A stretch of DNA of 64,000 nucleotides from Streptomyces sp. NBC_01431 (GTDB lineage Bacteria > Actinomycetota > Actinomycetes > Streptomycetales > Streptomycetaceae). The notes beneath the pieces are model-generated. The model did no database searches. It was not told the DNA's origin and saw nothing but the letters and a program-made list of their open reading frames with translations. The stretch is taken from NCBI RefSeq assembly GCF_036231355.1, contig NZ_CP109496.1, forward strand, positions 6,076,001-6,140,000, read 5' to 3'. Positions 58,914-64,000 of this stretch are shown one piece after another. Both the position numbers and the translations under genes were made by a program. Position 1 is the stretch's first letter. Each line of letters begins with the position of its first letter.

Positions 58914-59582
58914 TCAGGAGTCCGTTCCGGGCGGCTCGGCTTCCCGGGCCCAGGAGGCCATGACCGCGTCAATGGCCGCGGCGACCCTCGCCCGCGCCCG
59001 GTTGTGCGGCACCCGGGCCATGAGCAACGCGTCGTACTCCGTGTCCAAATGGCGCACCGAGGCGCGGACGGCGGCCGTCACGGCGGCTTCGTCCAGCGCG
59101 CGGCCGGCCGCCGATCGGCCCACCCTGCCACTGCCGCGCACCGAGGTGTGCTCGGCGATGTCGCGGGCCCGTTCGGGCGGGCAGCCCGGAAACAGGCGCT
59201 GGATCTCCTCGGTCAGCGCCGCGGTGAACCGTAGGTCCTGGTTGGCCCGGCGCTCGGCGTCCCGGGCGCGTCGGCGGGCGCGGGCCTCCATGTCGGCGAG
59301 GCAGGCGGCCTCCGCGGCGGCGAGGGCCCGCTCCTCGACGAAGACGCCCTGACGTTCATATCGCCGCCGACGTCGGTTGAAGCGGACCACGACGGCGGAC
59401 AGTGAACTGCCCGCGCGTGCCCGGCGGGTCAGTGCGGTGTCGCCGCGCGGCAGGAAGACCAGATGACCCAGGTCCGAACAGTCCAGGCAGCGCGGAGCGC
59501 CGGATTCCAGAACGAGATGGCGCAGCGGGGCGCGGTCGCATTCGACGCAGCGATGGCGCCGGCGGGGTTCTATGACGAGAAT
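58914..59582 (-). CDS. DUF2293 protein with N-terminal CxxC pairs; apparent ATT start
   Basis: The visible DUF2293 core (RFTAALTEEIQRLFPGCPPERARDIAEHTSVRGSGRVGRSAAG ... VRASVRHLDTEYDALLMAR) has its first standard start (GTG) only at 59390. The same frame continues upstream for 64 codons without a stop and reads as true protein: CVEC (Cys12, Cys15), CLDC (Cys32, Cys35) and DLGHLVFLPRGDTALTRRARAG, matching the zinc-binding head I expect for the family. This segment begins with ATT at 59582-59580, seven bases after a perfect AAGGAGG. I therefore annotate 222 residues with an ATT start. A mutated ATG or a sequencing error is the alternative. Function is unknown. Confidence 0.7.
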   Translation of the reverse strand: MLVIEPRRRHRCVECDRAPLRHLVLESGAPRCLDCSDLGHLVFLPRGDTALTRRARAGSSLSAVVVRFNRRRRRYERQGVFVEERALAAAEAACLADMEARARRRARDAERRANQDLRFTAALTEEIQRLFPGCPPERARDIAEHTSVRGSGRVGRSAAGRALDEAAVTAAVRASVRHLDTEYDALLMARVPHNRARARVAAAIDAVMASWAREAEPPGTDS

Positions 59583-59685
59583 GGGACAGCCTCCTTGTGC
59601 GCGCCGCCCTCAGTGGCGGCGACCGGCCCTGCCTCCACGCTTCCCCCGCAGGACTCTCTTCACGTGCTTTTCCTTGTGTGATTCC

Positions 59686-59700
59686 CCGGTCAATAACCGG
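59686..59700. promoter_or_regulatory. Small palindrome in the divergent promoter region before the unknown-function gene
   Basis: CCGGT-CAATA-ACCGG is a perfect five-base dyad 38-52 bp before the GTG at 59738 and about 100 bp upstream of the DUF2293 start. It could be an operator; support is only the symmetry and location. Confidence 0.3.
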
Positions 59701-59737
59701 TGGAACAAGCCGGATCGGCCTTGCTACGTTTCCACAC

Positions 59738-60469
59738 GTGGCGAAACTCAATCAGATCATCGCAGTCGAAAAGGGAATCAAGTCGAAGTCCCATCAGGAC
59801 CTGACGGCCATTCAGCACGGGCTGCATAAGCCCGCGTTGCTGGCCGGGATCTCCCGCACCTACCAGCCCAAGGACGAGGAGGGCGAGCAGCTGCCGCCCG
59901 AGTCCACCCGGGTGCAGGTCAAGTCCGAGGACGTGCTGCGCGAGACGGCCGCCACGCTGACCCGGCTGTTCGACGTGACCGCCACCAAGGACTGGGCGAA
60001 CTGCGAGGCGCGCGCCGACATCACCGTCGAAGGACGGGTCCTCATAGCCGCGGTGCCTGTCTCCTACCTGCTCTTCCTGGAAAAGCAGCTGGCGGACATC
60101 AATGCCTTCGTGCGCAAGCTTCCGGTGCTCGACGCCGCCGAGTCGTGGGTGCAGGACCCCTCCACCGACTCCTGGAAGACGGAGCCGGTGCGGACGCTGC
60201 GCACGAAGAAGGTGCCGCGCAACCACGTCAAGGCGGAGGCCACCGAGAAACACCCGGCGCAGGTCGAGGTGTACTACGAGGATGTACCGGTCGGATACTG
60301 GACGACCGTCAAGTTCTCCGGTGCGCTGCCCGCCCGCCGCGTCAACGAACTCCTCGGCCGCATCGAGAAGGTGCAGCAGGCCGTGAAGTTCGCGCGCGAG
60401 GAGGCCAACGGCATCGACGTCACCGACCAGCGAGTGGGCGACGCCGTATTCGGCTACCTTTTCGGCTGA
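59738..60469 (+). CDS. Conserved protein of unknown function linked to the permuted tRNA locus
   Basis: A 243-residue soluble protein from the GTG at 59738 (VAKLNQIIAVEKGIKSK); earlier in-frame starts give only Arg/Ser-rich text. KPALLAGISRTYQPKDEEGEQLPPESTRVQVK, LTRLFDVTATKDWANCEARADITVEGRVLIAAVPVSYLLFLEKQL, LRTKKVPRNHVKAEATEKHPAQVEVYYEDVPVGYWTTVKFSG and LLGRIEKVQQAVKFAREEANGIDV look well conserved, and I recall relatives in actinomycetes and actinophages. No catalytic motif is recognised. The basic KKVPRNHVKAEATEKH segment could contact nucleic acid. The gene is followed directly by structured RNA with permuted tRNA halves, so an RNA-related role is a reasonable guess. Confidence 0.75.
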   Translation: MAKLNQIIAVEKGIKSKSHQDLTAIQHGLHKPALLAGISRTYQPKDEEGEQLPPESTRVQVKSEDVLRETAATLTRLFDVTATKDWANCEARADITVEGRVLIAAVPVSYLLFLEKQLADINAFVRKLPVLDAAESWVQDPSTDSWKTEPVRTLRTKKVPRNHVKAEATEKHPAQVEVYYEDVPVGYWTTVKFSGALPARRVNELLGRIEKVQQAVKFAREEANGIDVTDQRVGDAVFGYLFG

Positions 60470-60493
60470 GCGCCGGATAGTTTTCCCAAGACT

Positions 60494-60519
60494 CCCGGCT
60501 GTGCGTCAGCACGGCCGGG
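60494..60519 (+). other. Hairpin at the head of the structured region
   Basis: CCCGGC-T-GTGC pairs with GCAC-G-GCCGGG around the loop GTCA, with one T/G opposition. It begins 24 bp after the stop of the unknown-function gene. It may be that gene's terminator or the first helix of the following RNA. Between it and the tRNA-like halves (60520-60662) there are smaller stems such as GCGGC/GCCGC and CCGG-AACAA-CCGG, but no open frame. Confidence 0.5.
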
Positions 60520-60662
60520 TGCGCGAGGAGCGCAAAGCTGAAACTGAAGCTTGTCGTGACGGTGCGGCCGCAACTCAAGCGTGCCGCCATCAATCTCAGA
60601 CTCTCGCTCCAGACTCAGCATTCGCCGCCGATCGCCGGAACAACCGGGCCCAGGCCCATGTG

Positions 60663-60752
60663 CGTCGAATTGCCGGTTCAAGTCCGGCCCGCGGAGCTTC
60701 AGTCGAGTTCCATCCCGATCCGCGGTGGTCCAAAGGCAGGACGCGACGGCTT
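60663..60752 (+). tRNA. Permuted tRNA-like locus: 3' half precedes 5' half
   Basis: The 3' half comes first: CGTCG (60663-60667, anticodon stem), AATT variable loop, T-arm GCCGG-TTCAAGT-CCGGC (60672-60688), acceptor strand CCGCGGA (60689-60695). After 23 bases the 5' half follows: acceptor strand TCCGCGG (60719-60725), TG, D-arm GTCC-AAAGGCA-GGAC (60728-60742), G, anticodon-stem strand CGACG (60744-60748), then GCTT. The acceptor strands pair 7/7 and the anticodon-stem strands 5/5, and the invariant T-loop, G18-G19 and position-8 T are all present. The halves meet in the anticodon loop, whose exact junction and anticodon cannot be assigned. No CCA is encoded. Confidence 0.65.
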
Positions 60753-60754
60753 GA

Positions 60755-60806
60755 GACTGACCTGGGCCCTCAAGAGGGCCGGCGTGTGCAGTCCGGTGGC
60801 ATCACC
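60755..60806 (+). ncRNA. Group-I-intron-like P7/P8/P9 arrangement after the tRNA 5' half
   Basis: GACTG (60755-60759) pairs with CAGTC (60789-60793) around a hairpin GGCCCT-CAAG-AGGGCC (60765-60780), and GGTG-GCAT-CACC (60795-60806) follows. The order resembles the R-P8-S-P9 part of group I ribozymes, where R reads GAGACT and S reads AGTCC. The P3-P6 half was not recognised with confidence. It may be half of a permuted intron or a chance fold. Confidence 0.35.
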
Positions 60807-60879
60807 CAGGGCCCGGGGGCCGGCTACGCCTCCGGGCCCGCTCCCGTTCCACCGCTCACGCACCACGCATGATGGAGGC

Positions 60880-61518
60880 GTGCGACTCGAAGCGATCACC
60901 TGGGAACGGCTGACCGAGGCTCTCACCGAACGGGCCATGGACCTGAAGGCGGCCGACGCCGGCCCCTGGCTGCGCATCGGCATCGACGGCGCCCCCGCGG
61001 CCCGCCCCGCGGAACCGGCGGAACGTCTGGCGGAATCGCTCCGCGTGCGCGGCAGGTCCGTCCTCACCGTCTCCACCGAGGGCTTCCTGCGCCCCGCCTC
61101 GCTGCGCTACGAGTACGGCCGCGAGGACCCGGACACGTACTACGACGGCTGGTTCGACACCGGCGCCCTGTGGCGGGAGGTCTTCGGGCCGCTGGAACGG
61201 GGCGGCACGGGCCGGGTCCTGCCCGACCTCTGGGACCCGGTGACCGACCGGGCGACCCGGACCCCCTACCGGTCGCTCCCCGAAGGCGGCGTGCTGATCG
61301 TGCACGGCCCGCTCCTCCTCGGCCGCTGGTTCCCCTTCGACCTCACGGTGCACCTGCGGCTGTCCGCCGCCGCCCTGCGACGCCGCACGGACGAGAGCGC
61401 GCGCTGGACGCTCACCGCATTCGAGCGGTACGAAACCGAGGTGCGGCCGGCGGACGCCGCCGATGTGGTCGTACGCGTCGACGACCCCCGGCATCCGGCG
61501 TGGACGGTTGAGGGGTGA
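60880..61518 (+). CDS. Uridine-kinase-like protein with degenerate P-loop
   Basis: About 212 residues from the GTG at 60880 (VRLEAITWERLTEALTERAMDLKAADAG). The overall text RGRSVLTVSTEGFLRPASLRYEYGREDPDTYYDGWFDTGALWREVFGPL, LPDLWDPVTDRATRTPYRSLPEGGVLIVHGPLLLGRWFPFDLTVHL matches uridine-kinase-like proteins of Streptomyces. Where Walker A is expected the sequence is GIDGAPAARPAE, without the GKS/T lysine, so kinase activity is doubtful. CATGAT (60868-60873) ends six bases before the GTG, and GGAGG is too close to act as ribosome-binding site, so a leaderless start is possible. It stops three bases before the end of the convergent psuK. Confidence 0.72.
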   Translation: MRLEAITWERLTEALTERAMDLKAADAGPWLRIGIDGAPAARPAEPAERLAESLRVRGRSVLTVSTEGFLRPASLRYEYGREDPDTYYDGWFDTGALWREVFGPLERGGTGRVLPDLWDPVTDRATRTPYRSLPEGGVLIVHGPLLLGRWFPFDLTVHLRLSAAALRRRTDESARWTLTAFERYETEVRPADAADVVVRVDDPRHPAWTVEG

Positions 61519-61521
61519 GCC

Positions 61522-62448
61522 CTAGCGGGATTCCGCCGGGGGCCTCCCTCCCACGATGCCGACCGCCAGCGCCCCCGCCCGGCACCCCGCCCCCGCCGCC
61601 TCCGTCGGGGAGGCTCCCCTCAGACGGGCGGCGAGGAAGCCGCCGGTGAACGCGTCGCCCGCACCCGTGGAGTCAAGAGCCCGCGCCTGCGGGGTCGCCA
61701 CCTGCGCGATGACCTCCCCGGCCGCGGCCACCAGCGCCCCCGCCGCGCCCAGGGTGACGGCCACGAGGGGGAACTGTCGGCTCAACTTGGCTGCGGCTTC
61801 GGCGGGTTGGGGGAGTCCGGTCAGGAAGGACGCCTCGGCCGCGTTGGGCAGCAGGACGTCCGTGCCCTCGGCCATCGCAAGGAAGCGGTCGATGCCGAGG
61901 TCGTTGATGAAGCCGGTCGAAGCCGGATCGAGGCTCACGGTGATATTGGCCCGGCGGGCGGACCGGATGGCGGCGCGGGCGAGTTCGCGGCAGGAGTCGG
62001 CGAAGAGCAGATACCCGGAGAGGTGGAGGTGAGCCACCCCCTCCAGGAGGGTGGGCGACCAGTCGGCGGGGTTCATGCGGTGGACCGCGCCGCTGTCGGT
62101 CAGGAACGTGCGCTCCGCCGTCGCCGTGTCGACTAGGGCGATCACGGTCGCGGTGGGCGCGTCGGCATCCGGGATCAGCAGGGGGCGTACGCCCGCGTCA
62201 CGTAATCGGAGATCGTGCCAGGCCATCCGGTCCGGGCCGACCCGGGCCAGCAGCCGCACGTCCGGACAGCCCGAATGGGCCGCCCAGCAGGCCGCGTTGG
62301 CGCCCGCACCGCCCGGCACCGTAAGGATGTCGGCGGCGGTGTCGGTGGCGGATGCGAGCGGGCCGCGGTGGCGGGCGATCACGTCGGTGACCACGTCCCC
62401 GACGACCAGGAGCCCGCCGCCCGCGCCGGCGGCCGCCTCGTCGCTCAC
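61522..62448 (-). CDS. psuK: PfkB-family carbohydrate kinase, probably pseudouridine kinase
   Basis: About 308 residues from the GTG at 62448, which overlaps the psuG stop as GTGA. LLVVGDVVTDVIARHRG, VPGGAGANAACWAAHSG, ARVGPDRMAWHDLRLRDAGV and the C-terminal DSTGAGDAFTGGFLAARL (anion hole and catalytic Asp) are PfkB signatures. Coupling to psuG indicates phosphorylation of pseudouridine to the 5'-phosphate, the substrate of the neighbouring glycosidase. Without the neighbour it would only be called a ribokinase-like enzyme. No dedicated transporter is visible in the window. Confidence 0.85.
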   Translation of the reverse strand: MSDEAAAGAGGGLLVVGDVVTDVIARHRGPLASATDTAADILTVPGGAGANAACWAAHSGCPDVRLLARVGPDRMAWHDLRLRDAGVRPLLIPDADAPTATVIALVDTATAERTFLTDSGAVHRMNPADWSPTLLEGVAHLHLSGYLLFADSCRELARAAIRSARRANITVSLDPASTGFINDLGIDRFLAMAEGTDVLLPNAAEASFLTGLPQPAEAAAKLSRQFPLVAVTLGAAGALVAAAGEVIAQVATPQARALDSTGAGDAFTGGFLAARLRGASPTEAAGAGCRAGALAVGIVGGRPPAESR

Positions 62449-63359
62449 AACGCCGCCGCGATGTCCGCGGCGAGCCGCACGTTCGCGCGAACCGCCGCCA
62501 CGTTCGCCTCCAGGGAGGCGCCGTCCGTGTGCTCGACCAGGTAGCGGAGGAGGAACGGGGTCACCGCCTGGCCGGTGATACCCGCCGAACGGCACGCGGC
62601 GAGGGCCGCCGCGAGCACCTCGTCGTGCAGCCGCGGATCCAGTTGTTCGCCCTCCGGGACCGGATTGGCCACGATCAGCGCCGACTTGAGGGCCAGCGAG
62701 CGATGGGCCCGCAGGACGTCCGCGGCCTCCTTCGGGGTGCGCACGGTCCAGTCCACCGGCTGGCCCGAGGAGGAGAGGTAGAACCCGGGGAAGTGTTCCG
62801 TCCCGTAGCCGAGCACTCCGATTCCCAGAGTTTCCAGCCGCTGGAGCGTGGCCGGGACATCGAGGATGGACTTCACGCCCGCGCACACCACCGCGATCGG
62901 AGTACGGGCCAGCAGCCGCAGATCCGCGGACTCGTCCTGCGTCTCGCACCATTGGCGGTGTACGCCGCCGAGGCCGCCGGTCGCGAAGACGCGCAGGCCC
63001 GCCCGCTCGGCCAGGAACGCGGTCCCCGACACGGTCGTCGCCCCGCTCGCGCCGGTCGCCACGGCCATCGGCAGATCGCGGTGCCCGAGCTTGCGCACCT
63101 CCTCGTTCGCCACCCGCTCCAACTGCCCCTTGTCCAGGCCCACCAGGGGCCGCCCGTCGAGGACGGCGACGGTCGCGGGGACGGCGCCCCTGGTCCGCAC
63201 CAGCTGCTCCAGCTCCGCGGCGACCCGCAGATTGCGCGGCCGGGGGAGGCCGTGCGAGATGATCGTCGACTCCAGGGCGACGATCGGCCGGCCTTCGCCG
63301 AGAGCGGTCCGTACTTCTTCCGACACCTTGATCGCATCAGGTACGTCGTCAAAAGGCAT
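62445..63359 (-). CDS. psuG: Pseudouridine-5'-phosphate glycosidase
   Basis: A 304-residue enzyme that reversibly splits pseudouridine 5'-phosphate into uracil and ribose 5-phosphate. The family wording is clear: EEVRTALGEGRPIVALESTIISHGLPRPRNL, AVLDGRPLVGLDKGQLERVA, DLPMAVATGASGATTVSGTAFLAERAGLRVFATGGLGGVHR, VVCAGVKSILDVPATLQRLETLGIGVLGYGTEHFPGFY and ALIVANPVPEGEQLD. The catalytic Lys and Glu of the family lie in these motifs. The start is the ATG at 63359. With psuK it forms a two-gene operon for recycling modified RNA nucleosides. Confidence 0.94.
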   Translation of the reverse strand: MPFDDVPDAIKVSEEVRTALGEGRPIVALESTIISHGLPRPRNLRVAAELEQLVRTRGAVPATVAVLDGRPLVGLDKGQLERVANEEVRKLGHRDLPMAVATGASGATTVSGTAFLAERAGLRVFATGGLGGVHRQWCETQDESADLRLLARTPIAVVCAGVKSILDVPATLQRLETLGIGVLGYGTEHFPGFYLSSSGQPVDWTVRTPKEAADVLRAHRSLALKSALIVANPVPEGEQLDPRLHDEVLAAALAACRSAGITGQAVTPFLLRYLVEHTDGASLEANVAAVRANVRLAADIAAAL

Positions 63360-63558
63360 GAACCATCCCTGGCACGTTCGGGAGCCGGGTAAACGTTCTG
63401 CCGCAGGCGCCGCTGCGCAACTCCGCCCGGCGGAATCGGGTTTGAGAGGCCGTGCGCTCGCCATGGAGGCGTGCTGGACACACTGTCGCGCAGGGGTGGC
63501 CGGAACGGGCCGGACTGTCGGTCGGAGCCGGTGGCGTACACGGCTAGATTGACCGGCC

Positions 63559-63951
63559 ATGAGCACCATGAACCCGGCCCACACCGCCTCCCCCGGCTCC
63601 TCACCGGCACCCGCCTCCTTTGCCGTGCACATCGCCGACGCCGAACTGGAGCCGGAGCCCCTGGACCCGGACCAGATCGTCTCCGGCGCCCCGGAGGTGA
63701 GCGGCAAGGTGCTGTGGGAGTCCGCGGACGGGAAACAGATCCGGGGCATCTGGCAGATCACGCCGGGCGTGGTGACCGACACCGAGGCCGATGAACTCTT
63801 CGTGGTGGTCAGCGGGCGCGCCACCGTCGAGGTGGCGGGCGGCGGGACGCTGGAGATCGGTCCCGGCGACGTATGCGTGCTGCGGGAGGGCGACCGCACC
63901 ACGTGGACCGTCCACGAGACGCTGCGCAAGGCCTACCAGATCAGTTGCTGA
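63559..63951 (+). CDS. Cupin-domain protein
   Basis: A 130-residue single-domain cupin. GKVLWESADGKQIRGIWQITPGVVTDTEADELFVVVSGRATVEVAGGGTLEIGPGDVCVLREGDRTTWTVHETLRKAYQ fits the DUF861/ureidoglycine-aminohydrolase-like cupins. Glu, and few His, occupy the usual metal-site positions, so metal binding is uncertain. The N-terminal 25 residues are a flexible Ala/Ser/Pro leader. It is divergent from psuG with a 200-bp gap, and the final 49 bp of the window after it show nothing recognisable. Function is unknown. Confidence 0.85.
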   Translation: MSTMNPAHTASPGSSPAPASFAVHIADAELEPEPLDPDQIVSGAPEVSGKVLWESADGKQIRGIWQITPGVVTDTEADELFVVVSGRATVEVAGGGTLEIGPGDVCVLREGDRTTWTVHETLRKAYQISC

Positions 63952-64000
63952 GCCGGTTCTCAGCCGCGTCCCGCACGCCATGGCGACGGGACGTGAACAG

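Overview
The window is a piece of a Streptomyces-type actinomycete chromosome. The evidence is a G+C content visibly above 70%, almost exclusively G/C-ending codons, frequent GTG starts, Tat and lipoprotein signal peptides, and a block of familiar Streptomyces core genes: pyruvate kinase (pyk), the ANTAR response regulator pdtaR, a liv branched-chain amino-acid transporter, polA, rpsA and coaE. The single tRNA on the minus strand and the short small-protein families (SPW_0924-like, DUF6343-like) fit the same picture. Family names were assigned by eye from motifs and remembered homologues; no database was searched.

Layout. 1-4.6 kb: truncated lipoprotein solute-binding protein with a tandem operator upstream, a membrane protein, a zinc-metalloprotease-like protein and a NarL-type two-component system. 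4.6-10.7 kb: an O-glycan degradation island made of a Tat-exported GH101 endo-alpha-N-acetylgalactosaminidase, a GH35 beta-galactosidase and a divergent AraC regulator. Both glycosidase promoters share the same spaced repeat. 10.7-16.7 kb: chorismate mutase, aminopeptidase N, and a two-gene siderophore-precursor cassette (PLP decarboxylase plus N-hydroxylase) without its usual synthetase. 16.7-22.8 kb: exported 5'-nucleotidase, SIMPL protein, pyk, a free-standing LAGLIDADG protein, a tRNA with a CAA anticodon, and pdtaR. 22.9-28.5 kb: complete liv operon on the minus strand (substrate-binding protein, two permeases, two ATPases). 28.9-35.4 kb: small lipoprotein, thioesterase, molybdopterin oxidoreductase and polA. 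35.4-43.2 kb: DUF4184, lytic transglycosylase, small membrane proteins, HrpB helicase, methyltransferase. 43.3-48.5 kb: rpsA with a strong promoter and terminator, PAC2 protein, coaE and small genes. 48.6-50.1 kb: a WXG100-like three-gene cassette. 50.2-58.2 kb: acyltransferase-like protein, carboxylesterase next to a hydrolase remnant, and a coupled SNF2 helicase/SWIM pair. 58.3-64 kb: HAD protein, DUF2293 protein with an apparent ATT start, a protein of unknown function followed by a tRNA whose halves are in permuted order, uridine-kinase-like protein, the pseudouridine catabolism pair psuG-psuK, and a cupin.

The most unusual signals are: the permuted tRNA-like locus near 60.7 kb, where the 3' half precedes the 5' half with perfect acceptor and anticodon-stem complementarity; a class-I-shaped tRNA carrying a leucine anticodon next to a homing-endonuclease-like gene; the shared AraC-type direct repeats linking GH101 and GH35; an ATT-initiated DUF2293 gene behind a perfect Shine-Dalgarno sequence; and DNA-damage-type promoters (TTGTCAGTG-N8-TANNNT) in front of polA and, more weakly, the SNF2 helicase.
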